Shown here piece by piece: positions 28,745 to 38,149 of a stretch of 64,000 nucleotides of DNA. Origin of the DNA: Clostridium_AD sp937920395 (GTDB lineage Bacteria; Bacillota; Clostridia; Clostridiales; Clostridiaceae); contig DAVZGP010000006.1 in assembly GCA_052274345.1 (NCBI GenBank), positions 1-64,000 of the forward strand, given 5' to 3'. A model generated the notes under the pieces. The model saw only the letters and a program-made list of their open reading frames with translations. It made no database searches and was not told the DNA's origin. Both the position numbers and the translations under genes were made by a program. Each line of letters opens with the position of its first letter. Position 1 is the stretch's first letter.

Positions 28745-29897
28745 GGTTCAAGATATTTTTCAACAATATGGCACAGAATATCGTAAAAAACATAAGCTTT
28801 CGCTTGCTCAACTCAAGGCTATGTCTGCAATTGAAAAATGTAGAACATCTCAATTAGGAGGTCATATAGACAAATGTGAAAACTGTGGCAGTACTCAAAC
28901 TTCTTACAACTCTTGTCGTAATAGACACTGCCCTAAATGTCAAAGTCTTGCTAAGGAACGTTGGATTGACTCTCAAAAAAACAACTTACTTAATATTGGA
29001 TACTTTCATGTGATATTTACCATTCCTGATACCATAAATTTGATAGTATATCAAAATCAAAAGGAGCTTTATACTCTTTTATTTAAAGCTGTCGCTGAAA
29101 CACTTACAGAATTAGCCTCAGATAAAAAATATCTGGGTGCAGCACTTGGATTTACCTCTATTCTACATACATGGGGACAAAATCTGATGCACCATCCTCA
29201 TATTCATTGTATTGTACCCGGAGGAGGATTATCACCAATAGGAAAATGGGTAAGTAGTAGAAAGAAGTTTTTCATCCCAGTTAAAGTGCTATCTCGCAAA
29301 TTTAGAAGCAAATTTATATATTATCTCAAACAAATATATTATAAAAATAAGCTTAAATTTTATGGCACTCAAGAATATCTTTGTAATAATAATGAATTTG
29401 AAAAACTAATTTCCTCTATTTATTCTAAGGAATGGGTTGTTTACTGCAAACCACCTTTTAAACAAGCTTCATGTGTAGTTGAATATTTAGGTAGATATAC
29501 TCACAGAGTTGCTATATCAAATAATCGTATTATCAATATTGAAAATGATAATGTTACATTCAAATGGCGTGATTACAAAGATAGTAGCAAGTGTAAGTTA
29601 ATGACGGTTTCTGCCGATGAGTTTATCCGTAGGTTTATTATTCATATACTACCAAGTGGGTTTATGAAAATTAGACATTATGGTTTGCTTGGAAATCGAA
29701 ACAAAAATACCAAACTTACGCTTTGCAAACACCTTACTAATACACCTATTTTACTTGCGGAAAAAATATCAGCACTCCAATTAATTCAAAAAATCACTGG
29801 AAGAGATTTTTCCAAATGCCAACACTGTGGCTCAGACAAACTTAGTAGATATACTTTATTTTCAAAATCTCCTCCTACTGTTTTACAAACTGCATAA
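28737..29897 (+). CDS. IS91-family HUH transposase
   Basis: A 386-residue rolling-circle transposase. The N-terminal zinc-binding domain shows CENCG and SCRNRHCPKCQ. The HUH motif is MHHPHIHCIVPGGG, and the nucleophile region is YLGRYTHRVAISN. A second CxxC (CQHCGSDKL) lies near the C-terminus. It nicks one strand and drives one-ended or full transposition through a 5' phosphotyrosine link. The frame is intact, so the element may be active. Confidence 0.9.
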   Translation: MLEVQDIFQQYGTEYRKKHKLSLAQLKAMSAIEKCRTSQLGGHIDKCENCGSTQTSYNSCRNRHCPKCQSLAKERWIDSQKNNLLNIGYFHVIFTIPDTINLIVYQNQKELYTLLFKAVAETLTELASDKKYLGAALGFTSILHTWGQNLMHHPHIHCIVPGGGLSPIGKWVSSRKKFFIPVKVLSRKFRSKFIYYLKQIYYKNKLKFYGTQEYLCNNNEFEKLISSIYSKEWVVYCKPPFKQASCVVEYLGRYTHRVAISNNRIINIENDNVTFKWRDYKDSSKCKLMTVSADEFIRRFIIHILPSGFMKIRHYGLLGNRNKNTKLTLCKHLTNTPILLAEKISALQLIQKITGRDFSKCQHCGSDKLSRYTLFSKSPPTVLQTA

Positions 29898-30063
29898 TAT
29901 TAACTGCGTTTCATTATGGGGTAGGGGAAACTATATCTATTTCTTCATGTTTAATGGTATTTTTATATGCTTCTCACCTTAACTTTAGCTATTTAACTAA
30001 CTAATCCATTAAATTTGGTATAAGTAAACTTATTCAATCCCCATAGATTATATCTATACTACC

Positions 30064-30079
30064 GCGGTTTCGTGCTATT
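30064..30079 (-). repeat. Right inverted repeat of the IS91-like element
   Basis: On the minus strand AATAGCACGAAACCGC, one base different from the left copy. Beyond it, to 30325, no gene is visible. Confidence 0.65.
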
Positions 30080-30325
30080 TTAATTATTCAAAGTTAGACG
30101 TATTTCTATATTTTTTTACACTCAGACTCTTATCTAGGGTTTGAGCTTTTTTTCGCGCCTAACTTCGTATAATTCGCTAAGAATAATGGGAAGTTGACCA
30201 ATAGCTATTATGGTTCTTTTTTAATATATGGTGCGTTACAATATCTGAAAGTTGCGACACAACTAATGCTTAACACTTACTCATTTTATTCAATTCTATA
30301 AAGTAGAATTTCTCAAAACCAAACT

Positions 30326-30781
30326 TTAGTAAATTGGTACACAAATTTCACAATAATGTTCTTTAATCATTTCAGTCTTGTATCTTTCAAGAATAGGTCT
30401 TGTTTCATCCATTTGATAACCTTTCTTGAATAATCCTGGAAAAATTGTAAGCCACGCTTTTTGAACTTCTTCAGCTGTATGTCTTATTTTAAAAACCGAA
30501 TATTTTCCTCCACGAATGCTACCCTCACTAATATAATTATCACTAATGCAATAATCATTTGAAATAACAAGACATGTATCATAACGACAATTTTCAGGTT
30601 CTACTAATTCAGGGTTATCATGGGCAATTCCTAGTATGATAGATTGCTCATTAAGCAGTCCATTGGCCTTAGCCCATTTCTTTAATTTTTCCATTGTTTG
30701 AATATTATCCCACCCATAAGGTCCAATTTGTCTAAAATAAGCAATCCTATAAAAAGAAATATTTTCAATCTTTATATTCAT
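30326..30781 (-). CDS. GyrI-like small-molecule-binding domain protein
   Basis: A 151-residue stand-alone GyrI-like (AraC effector-binding) domain: ISFYRIAYFRQIGPYG at the start, TCLVISNDY in the middle, GGKYSVFKIRHTAEEVQKAW and a C-terminal EICVPIY, all typical. Such proteins bind hydrophobic or cationic ligands, as the effector part of multidrug regulators or as scavengers. The chosen ATG follows AAAGGGGAAATT; an in-frame ATG nine codons upstream is less well placed. No DNA-binding domain is attached, so it is not itself a regulator. Confidence 0.8.
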   Translation of the reverse strand: MNIKIENISFYRIAYFRQIGPYGWDNIQTMEKLKKWAKANGLLNEQSIILGIAHDNPELVEPENCRYDTCLVISNDYCISDNYISEGSIRGGKYSVFKIRHTAEEVQKAWLTIFPGLFKKGYQMDETRPILERYKTEMIKEHYCEICVPIY

Positions 30782-30997
30782 AATTTCCCCTTTATTTATA
30801 AAGTACATCGATGTCTAAAAACATCATATAATGATTTAAAATAGAAAACAAGACATTTTTTAAAATTACTAAATATGATTTATCGAGGTGTTTATTAATA
30901 ATTATATTACGAATTAGTTTACCAGTTCGACACAACTGAATATAAAATTATATTCTTTCAGCTCTATAATTTAGAATTTAACGAGTGTATATTATGC

Positions 30998-31555
30998 TTA
31001 TAATCTTATTTGTAAATTTAAATCGCTATTTTCTAATGTAGGTGCTTTAATGTCATGAGGTGCCAATATTAGATTATCAATTGGGTATATAAGCCCTATT
31101 TCAGAATCATTATAAGCAATTTGTCTTGAATAACGAGAATCAAATGGCTCATCAAAACGCATAACATTTTTTGTATCATCTTCCAATGAAATAAAAGCAT
31201 GACCGAACCCTTTAGGAATATATATCTGTTTCCGATTATTCTCACTTAATTCCACACTTACCCATTTCAAGTATGTAGAAGAGTCTTTTCGTAAATCAAT
31301 AGCATAATCAATTCCCCTACCCTTAATACAAAATAATAGTTTAGCCTGTGGTTTTGGGTTATTTTGAAAGTGTATGCCATACAGTGTACCTGCCTTCGCA
31401 GAACAATATATGCGTTCCTCTATATAATTAAAGTAAATTTCCCCTTTTTCCAATTCACTTTTACAATACAGTGGATAGGAAAGTCCTCTATTATCAGTAT
31501 TAAACTCATATTCAAGAATTTTCACTTCTTCTAAAAATGTACTTATAACTTTCAA
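30998..31555 (-). CDS. dTDP-4-dehydrorhamnose 3,5-epimerase-like cupin (RmlC family)
   Basis: A 185-residue RmlC-type cupin. GTLYGIHFQNNPKPQAKLL replaces the usual RGLHYQ...QAKLV, and the conserved DYAIDLRKDSSTYLKW and IYIPKGFGHAFISLE segments follow, the latter giving the metal-site-like His. RmlC enzymes epimerise nucleotide-linked 4-keto sugars. No other rhamnose-pathway gene (rmlA, rmlB, rmlD) is near, so the substrate may differ or the gene may be stray cargo. Confidence 0.78.
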   Translation of the reverse strand: MKVISTFLEEVKILEYEFNTDNRGLSYPLYCKSELEKGEIYFNYIEERIYCSAKAGTLYGIHFQNNPKPQAKLLFCIKGRGIDYAIDLRKDSSTYLKWVSVELSENNRKQIYIPKGFGHAFISLEDDTKNVMRFDEPFDSRYSRQIAYNDSEIGLIYPIDNLILAPHDIKAPTLENSDLNLQIRL

Positions 31556-31720
31556 AAAATCACTCCTTTTCCATCAAATAATTAATTCATAATTCGTATT
31601 ACTATTTACATCTCTCATATGCCACATTATATTACAATCTCGACGTAATTTATTTATATTAAATCCCACATCATAAGATATGTGTTACTTGCGACTATAA
31701 AAATTGTAAAATATATATAA

Positions 31721-32350
31721 TTAATTATTACTTACAAACTTTTCATACAAAATAGAAATTTTTCTTAAAATATCTAAACTTTTAATGTAATTATCTTCTA
31801 CCTCTAAAGAATGTACAGCTCCATCAATAACATGCAAATCAACTAAATGATTTGTGCCTATTCTAAGAATCTGTTCTTTAGAAATAACTGAATCTTTTGT
31901 TCCCACTACTACAATACATTTTGAATTTTCTATATGAGTAAAGCAATTAGGTGTAGGTGTCAGAAATAAATTGTTAACTTTATCATATCCAAGTCGTCTA
32001 CTAATTTCTCCTGCAATCTCTGTACCGAAACTTTTACTAATAAAATAAATATTTTTATATGAATTTAAAAGCACTAATTTAATTGCTTCATATGACTCTT
32101 CTATTATATTATTAATAAACTGATAATTAAATGAATTATTAGTTTTAAAATAACCATATTCTAAACTTAGGACATCACACCCTGAAAGTGATGTCACTTT
32201 TCTTGCATAATGAAGTAATGGTTTATCACAACTATATCCTCCACCTGGAAAAATAACAACGATAGAATCGGATTTAATTGATTGACTTATTAACATATTA
32301 AATATGACATGGCCCCAAGATGATTTTATTTTAATAAAGGATTTATTCAT
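31721..32350 (-). CDS. Alpha/beta hydrolase
   Basis: A 209-residue alpha/beta hydrolase. The oxyanion-side loop is VVIFPGGGYSCD, the nucleophile elbow FISKSFGTEIAG (Ser in SKSFG), and the acid and base are probably Asp in VVGTKDSVIS and His in DGAVHSLE. It is small and without signal peptide, so a cytoplasmic esterase or dienelactone-hydrolase-like role is likely. The substrate is unknown. It lies 29 bases downstream of the SnoaL-like gene, and the two are probably co-transcribed. Confidence 0.78.
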   Translation of the reverse strand: MNKSFIKIKSSWGHVIFNMLISQSIKSDSIVVIFPGGGYSCDKPLLHYARKVTSLSGCDVLSLEYGYFKTNNSFNYQFINNIIEESYEAIKLVLLNSYKNIYFISKSFGTEIAGEISRRLGYDKVNNLFLTPTPNCFTHIENSKCIVVVGTKDSVISKEQILRIGTNHLVDLHVIDGAVHSLEVEDNYIKSLDILRKISILYEKFVSNN

Positions 32351-32379
32351 AACTATTAGCCACCTTTTTATTTTACATT

Positions 32380-32754
32380 TTACTTATAAGGGTAGTAATG
32401 TGGAATTTTAGATTGGAATTCTTTTAAACTAATAATATAATTATCATCATTAAATTCAATTATTGATACACCATCAAATTCCCCAATATTTCTTTCATAT
32501 TCACATTTAAAATACCATTCAACAACTGTCATACTTGCTTGATTAATAAATTGTTTAATATCCCACTCTATTACTGTCCCTTGTTTATTCCAGTCTTTAA
32601 ACCATCTTTTAATGCTATCTAATCCATGGTATTCAGGACCATAACATTCACTATAGATTATGTTTGCGTCAAAAGTTGCTGTTAATATTAGGTCATTCTT
32701 GTCTAACCAGGATTGAAAATAATTTATAATGATTTGTTCACGTTCAATCAACAA
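32380..32754 (-). CDS. SnoaL/NTF2-like fold protein
   Basis: A 124-residue single-domain protein of the SnoaL/NTF2 superfamily: ILTATFDANIIYSECYGPEYHGLDSIKRWF (quoted by family in parts), GTVIEWDIKQF and VVEWYFKCEYE are the standard cone-shaped-fold segments. Members are enzymes or binding proteins for small hydrophobic ligands. It probably forms a pair with the hydrolase downstream. Confidence 0.72.
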   Translation of the reverse strand: MLIEREQIIINYFQSWLDKNDLILTATFDANIIYSECYGPEYHGLDSIKRWFKDWNKQGTVIEWDIKQFINQASMTVVEWYFKCEYERNIGEFDGVSIIEFNDDNYIISLKEFQSKIPHYYPYK

Positions 32755-32899
32755 TTACACCCCCTAAGATTATATGATTTTGTTCCAAAATAAATACTGC
32801 TATGACGTAATAGAAGAAAACTGTGACATAACTACTTAGGTATAATAAATAGATTTTGTGCATTATGAACTTGTTTCAGATTGATTTGTTATATAATAT

Positions 32900-33706
32900 T
32901 TAAAACTGTAAATTTTCTATTGAATATTGAAAATCCTTTTCAAAACCTATACTCTCTGAAACTTTATTTGAAGGTATATTATCTTTATTACACTGCCAAA
33001 ATGGTATTATATTATTTTCGATACAATACTCCATACAAGCTGCTGCTGTAAGTTTTCCATAGCCATTTCCTCTATATTTCTCTATAGTCTCTAACCCAAA
33101 TTCAAACTCTTTATCACTAACAAATGCCGATAAACACCAGCTTACAACTATATCTCCTTTTATTAAACAGTATCCTATTCCCTTAGAAGTAAAATTGCTT
33201 GCCGAGTACCAAAAGGAATTTACCCAACCGTCTACATCATCTATATACTTTAATTCCTTTCTTTCCAAAAGCTTTTCATCAATAATTACCATAGAACAGT
33301 CTTTTGGTATATTTTCTCTCCAATTTATTTTTAATACTTTAAATTTATAAACATTTCTATCTATTTTTGTGCAATTTTCTTGCTGTAATAGGGTATCAAG
33401 CTTATTGTCAAATTCCTTTGAATAATAGAAATCAAAACATGGTATGTACTTTTTTGCAGCACGCGTCTTAAGCTCTTCAACTATCAACTTATTTATCTCT
33501 ATATTAAATTCGTTAATATATTCACCTTCAATTAGCAGTTCTCCCATCATGTCCCACACTAAAGCAGTTTTGGGGTTTTCAATATTATCAACGTATATTT
33601 CTCCTGGTGTATTCCCATTAATTACAGATTTTATAACGATATTAAAGGTTAATTCTTTAAAAATATGCTCCACTTTTTTATATTCACACAGCTTTAATTT
33701 ATACAT
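32900..33706 (-). CDS. GNAT-family N-acetyltransferase
   Basis: A 268-residue GNAT protein whose C-terminal half carries the acetyl-CoA-binding motif A, ETIEKYRGNGYGKLTAAACM, followed by IPFWQCNKDNIPSNKVSESIGF, the usual end of the fold. The N-terminal 130 residues are a degenerate second GNAT-like or substrate-recognition domain. The substrate is unknown; comparable clostridial genes are often called FR47-like or zwittermicin-resistance-like acetyltransferases. Confidence 0.78.
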   Translation of the reverse strand: MYKLKLCEYKKVEHIFKELTFNIVIKSVINGNTPGEIYVDNIENPKTALVWDMMGELLIEGEYINEFNIEINKLIVEELKTRAAKKYIPCFDFYYSKEFDNKLDTLLQQENCTKIDRNVYKFKVLKINWRENIPKDCSMVIIDEKLLERKELKYIDDVDGWVNSFWYSASNFTSKGIGYCLIKGDIVVSWCLSAFVSDKEFEFGLETIEKYRGNGYGKLTAAACMEYCIENNIIPFWQCNKDNIPSNKVSESIGFEKDFQYSIENLQF

Positions 33707-34183
33707 ATAATCACTTCCTCACATAAATAAAAAGTTAAAATATATTATTGGACAATATAATACATAGTCGCCATATCTCTGTTATTCTTTTCCCCTATAC
33801 TCATCAATTAAATATTCATTTTTCCAACTTCTCATTATTAGCCTAATGGGTATATAGATAATTAGAAGTTATAAACCATATAACAGTATTATTTCTGATA
33901 CGATTTACCGTAAGGATTATAACGTAGACTTTTAAATAACATATTAATTAAAAACATCAGGATTAGCATTGTTTCCATTCTTAACAACAGCCATACCTTC
34001 AATAAAAATAAATATTTTTCCATTCCTTCATCAATTAACGAATCCTCATAATCAACTATTGCCGCTATAAATGCACAAACAACCATTTAAAAATCTTTGT
34101 AGGCTTGATATCACAAATAACTCCTTATAAATTTAATCATATATCTTATTATTTATATCATCTTAAGATATCAAATGCTCATT
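33707..34183. other. Intergenic region without convincing gene
   Basis: An open frame of 65 codons on the minus strand (33889-34086) has a hydrophobic segment but no ribosome-binding site and no recognised similarity. I treat the region as non-coding or decayed. Confidence 0.4.
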
Positions 34184-34564
34184 TTAAGTAATGCTTTTTA
34201 TCGCTGCTTGAATCCCAATATCAATTAATTTAGTTGCTATTTGTTCTATTGCTTTAATAGTAAATTGGATTCCTTTTTCTTTCATAACATTTTTTGTTTT
34301 ACTCCACACATTATCATCTTTTATTTTCTCAAGAAATTCATGTCCTTTCCAAGTAAGAGCTCCTACACCAAAATCTATTATTTCATCATCTGCATAAATA
34401 CCTTTGTAGTCACTAATAAATTCAGCATCATAACATAAACTACAATGATATGCTATTGTTTTAAAATTATATCCCTCTATTTCAATGTCATATAAAGCAA
34501 CATCGATATAATTTTTTTCAATATATAATAATATCTTTCTTATAACATCCATATCTCTTTTCAT
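34184..34564 (-). CDS. DUF2513-like protein
   Basis: A 126-residue protein matching the DUF2513 pattern: the N-terminal MKRDMDVIRKILLYIE, a middle segment HCSLCYDAEFI and the hallmark LTWKGHEFLEKIKDDNVW. DUF2513 proteins have a winged-helix-like look and are common on phages, plasmids and genomic islands of Bacillota; the function is unknown. The extended C-terminus (IKAIEQIATKLIDIGIQAAIK) is amphipathic. Confidence 0.72.
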   Translation of the reverse strand: MKRDMDVIRKILLYIEKNYIDVALYDIEIEGYNFKTIAYHCSLCYDAEFISDYKGIYADDEIIDFGVGALTWKGHEFLEKIKDDNVWSKTKNVMKEKGIQFTIKAIEQIATKLIDIGIQAAIKSIT

Positions 34565-34732
34565 TTTTATCTATCCCCCACTATTAAAAGTTATCTTTTA
34601 TATTAACTTATTTACGTTGCCAATCTAAAATTCTATAACTTGTTGTTGCTCTAGCTTTTCATACGAGGCATATTTTAATACATCTTCCATCTCAGGACAC
34701 GCACATATGACGTAACTTGAATGTTCAAACCT

Positions 34733-35469
34733 TCAAATACTCAATCTATACTTTTCCTCTCCATGTTCTTTCTTCTTATCCAATTCATTATTAACATAGT
34801 TCATATGCCAACAAAGTTTTTGGTATACACGTTCTGAATATTCTCCATTACTTTTCATCGCTTCCTCTTTCATCAGCTCAAAACCTCCCTTTAAAAATCT
34901 ACCTCCAAAATGTTGAACGTTTAAATAATTTAAAAAATATGTATTGTCGAAATCAGGAACCAGATAATTTTTCAATTCATTATTGCCTTTAATTTTTAAT
35001 ATAATATCAGGATCAACTACTACTCTTGGATATATGGCAATACTATTTTCCAAACTATAAGCTTTAAGTAATGCATCTCCCCAAACCATCGTTCATCAAA
35101 AAATAATTCTCCAATAGCAATCCCTCCACGAGCTAACCAACCAACTGAATCACTAGCTGCTGTGCATTGAAATAACACTACCCAATTAAGAAGACTTTTT
35201 ATTGTAAGTATACGTTTCTCATATTCTTCATCTAACTTTTTAACAATAATAATATTGTCAGAAAATATCTTGATTTTCATTCCTTCAAAGTCTTTAATTC
35301 CAATTTCTTTTTCACATAAATCTATTACATACCTATATAAATTATATAATTTATTCAAAGGAATCTTCTGACTGTCCTTACTTAACTGCATTCTTGAAGT
35401 CACACCTAACATATCTATATATGCAACTACATACTGAGATGTTTCTCTCATATTCATCAATGTTTTCAT
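34733..35469 (-). pseudogene. Cyclase-like protein split by a frameshift
   Basis: Two overlapping frames together make one protein of about 245 residues. The first (from 35469) reads YVVAYIDMLGVTSRMQ, an FxDxxG-type strand of the adenylate/guanylate-cyclase or GGDEF-like fold, then IKIFSDNIII and WLARGGIAIGELFFDERWFG. The second (to 34733) continues GDALLKAYSLENSIAIYPRVVVD. The reading shifts at the G-run near 35080-35092; adding one base would restore the frame. Similar full-length proteins are known from mobile elements, but their activity is not. This is a recent pseudogene or a sequencing error. Confidence 0.7.
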
Positions 35470-35886
35470 AAATCATCATAACCTATTATCTCCTTTAAAT
35501 ATTAGAATTTTCTTATATCATTATAAGCAATTTTCTAATTTTCCAATTAAACCTCTAGACAAACAGTGCAAACACATGAGAATAAATAATTACATAAGAA
35601 AATTACCAAAACCAAATTTCTATAAATCCGCTTATTATGTTTGTCCTAAAGCATTTTATTGGTGATAGTATAGTATTGTAGACAAACAATATATTAACAT
35701 TTAGACGTCCGTTTATAAATCAGTGTGACTGTGCAGTAGTTTAGATAAATTTTATCTTCGCTTTGACCCACTAATCATATATTGTTGACAAAAGATTCAT
35801 ACAACTAAATATAGGCTAAAAACACAAATACTATATAATTAATATTTTAATGATTAACTATTTTCTTTAATAAAGTTGTAATAGCA
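35470..35886. other. Intergenic region, nothing recognised
   Basis: AT-rich stretch of 417 bases upstream of the cyclase-like gene, with no open frame of note and no strong hairpin. Confidence 0.4.
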
Positions 35887-37398
35887 TTAATAATCATACT
35901 CTGGTGAGCATCTCTTACAAAATCCATCTCCACCCATATTTGACCAAGGCAACACTCTACCACACGAAGTACACGTTGCAACATCGTTATGAGAATAACA
36001 ATAATCACATATTAAACCCTCATCATTATAGTTATATTCGCCTTCTCTCTCTTGGCACATAATACATAAATCATCTTTCTCAATAAATTGACTTTCAATT
36101 ACCTCAATATTATCTATTAAAAAATTTTCATAATCAGTATCTAAGTCTTCTAAATCATCATTTTCATAATCAATGTTCCTACTAAGACTAAAATTACCTC
36201 TAAATTGGGTAGTACCAATACCTATACCTATATCATATATATCATCTCTTTCATCATCAAAATTAACAAAGCCATTAAATTTAATATGAATTTTAAATTC
36301 AACATTATAAATCACTTCATTTTCTTTAAACTCTACAAATACATCAGTTATATTAGGTACAGACGCATCTATCAATTTAATTACGTTGATGTCTCTCGAT
36401 GAATTATCAATAATTTGGTATGGATCTATCGTATCTATATATTTCTGGAATTCACGTTCAAAATCACCATCTACTTTTCCATCAAAAACTACTTTAATAT
36501 AGTCTAAAGCATCTAATTCTAACTGAGTGTTAATAGTATTAATATTTAACATTTTTGATAAATTAGGAATTAGTTCATTTAAGGTAATCATATTAAAATG
36601 CTTATTGAATTGTACGAATATATCAAATTCTTCAATTAATTCATTTCTTGGCCCGACTATAACTTTTTGGCCATTTTCTTGAGATGTTTCCCACCAATCT
36701 TCTTTAGTATCTCTAGTAACAAACAGTATTTCCTTATTATTAAATTTAGCATATTCTAGTATCTGTTTCCAAACTATTAAATCCCCAAACTTTGTTAAGT
36801 CATCTTTTTCTCTTGCATCCATATATCCAGGTGGAATTAAGTATTTGTACCTAATTTCACCTTCTTGATATATTTTAATTAAGTCTAAGATGTTATATTC
36901 TCTTCCAATGTTACCAGTAGAAATTATTTTTTCTACAAATTCTTCAACTATATTATTTCTTAATAAATTCTTATTTCTTATCTCTTCTTCATTTATACCA
37001 TCATTAAAACTACTTACTTGTTGACTTAATGCATTAAGATTATTAATAATATTATGTTCTAATATATCAATATTAGGAAAATGAAATTGCTTATATCTAA
37101 AAAATTTACTTCCTATGCTATCCAGTGTTGTTTTAATAATACTGTTAATTTCTTTAGGTATATTCTTATACTTATTAAACTGCTGTTTTTTTATTAAATC
37201 TTTATTTTTATTAAATTCTACCTTAACCTGAAATGGTATCCACAATTGCTCATTTACATTTGATAGAACATTAATGATATCCTCAGTAGCATCCGCAGAA
37301 TATCTATAAAGGTCCAATAGAATATTAGCATCAAGCACGATAATTGGGCTTTTATCCCATATTATTTTAAAAACTTCAAAATTTGTAGATTTACTCAA
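35887..37398 (-). CDS. PIN-like nuclease domain protein with C-terminal zinc ribbons
   Basis: A 503-residue protein. The N-terminal 250 residues form a PIN-like domain of the DUF4935/PIN_8 type: Asp23 in IVLDANILLDLYRYS, IPFQVKVEFNKNKD, DDLTKFGDLIVWKQI and EILFVTRDTKEDWWE supply the acidic metal-binding set. A beta-rich middle region follows, and the C-terminus has CxxC pairs CIMC, CDYC, CTSC and CKRC, at least two zinc knuckles. PIN domains are usually RNases, often toxins. Proteins of this plan are scattered in genomic islands and are defence candidates. No antitoxin is adjacent, so it is not a VapBC pair. Confidence 0.75.
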   Translation of the reverse strand: MSKSTNFEVFKIIWDKSPIIVLDANILLDLYRYSADATEDIINVLSNVNEQLWIPFQVKVEFNKNKDLIKKQQFNKYKNIPKEINSIIKTTLDSIGSKFFRYKQFHFPNIDILEHNIINNLNALSQQVSSFNDGINEEEIRNKNLLRNNIVEEFVEKIISTGNIGREYNILDLIKIYQEGEIRYKYLIPPGYMDAREKDDLTKFGDLIVWKQILEYAKFNNKEILFVTRDTKEDWWETSQENGQKVIVGPRNELIEEFDIFVQFNKHFNMITLNELIPNLSKMLNINTINTQLELDALDYIKVVFDGKVDGDFEREFQKYIDTIDPYQIIDNSSRDINVIKLIDASVPNITDVFVEFKENEVIYNVEFKIHIKFNGFVNFDDERDDIYDIGIGIGTTQFRGNFSLSRNIDYENDDLEDLDTDYENFLIDNIEVIESQFIEKDDLCIMCQEREGEYNYNDEGLICDYCYSHNDVATCTSCGRVLPWSNMGGDGFCKRCSPEYDY

Positions 37399-38149
37399 AG
37401 TTATTCCCCCTACTATCCTTTAGCAACTCAAATTTAAATAATTCCATTTCTAACACCATATAATACTGTATTCCCGACACTCATGAACACAGTGTTAGTT
37501 TAAAGACCTGCCCATTATAGACATTATATGTTGTTTTTAAGTTCCTTATTTATGTAGTAAAAACCTACTGCTTTCTTTAACTTAATTCTACATAAATTTA
37601 TCTTTTCCTTCAATATTTGTAAAAAGTATAAAAATAAAACCCTAGGTTACCCTAGATCTTCGTAAACTATTTTTTAACTTATCAGTTTTTCTCTTCATCA
37701 TTACCACATTTGCATAGTAATTTTATCTTGCTTCCTCCTACTTGGTTTCTTGATTGTTTGTTGACATTGTATATATCAAATTAATTTGATGAAAAACTTA
37801 AGTATGAGCAAGATATCATATCCAAACCCATTACAAAAATCAGTAACGTAGCATAAAATTCCTCTTTAAAGCATTGCACCCACACTTTTCAATAAAAATA
37901 AATATACTATTATAGTAATTCTTTTTATTGATTTCATTTACAAAACAGTTATAAGTCCACTTATTCTTATTTAACCCAGTTATATATGTATAACCGTTTG
38001 AGGTGTTTCATTCTGCTACATCAGTAATATTGCATTACTGTAAAACGTGAATCAATTCTGACTTTGTTAATCCATTCCACGCAAAAAAAGGATATTATTA
38101 CTTTCTGACTATAATATCCTTGTATACACTGTTTTTTTATATTGTATTA
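37399..38149. other. Intergenic region of 750 bases
   Basis: No gene was seen. It contains the terminator of the downstream two-gene module (38081-38121) and otherwise only AT-rich sequence. Confidence 0.45.
38081..38121 (-). terminator. Terminator of the two-gene module
   Basis: The 11-bp arms AAGGATATTAT (38088-38098) and ATAATATCCTT (38111-38121) pair, with TTTTTTTGC following on the minus strand. It lies 30 bases past the stop of the 429-residue gene. Confidence 0.8.

Larger units (their letters stand above)
27722..30079 (+). mobile_element. IS91-like insertion sequence with an accessory tyrosine recombinase
   Basis: About 2.36 kb bounded by inverted AATAGCACTAAACCGC and its near-complement (15 of 16 bases). 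It encodes a XerC/D-like recombinase overlapping a Y1/Y2 HUH transposase of the IS91 family, an arrangement known for part of that family. Classical IS91 elements lack true inverted repeats and move by rolling-circle replication, so these repeats may mark the ori and ter hairpins rather than cleavage ends. A partial third copy (AATAGCACTTATTTCG) lies near 27550, so the true left limit could be further out. Confidence 0.72.

Noticed and set aside
33889..34086. A 65-codon open frame on the minus strand with a hydrophobic segment
   Set aside because: No ribosome-binding site, no similarity recognised, and odd composition. Not convincing as a gene.
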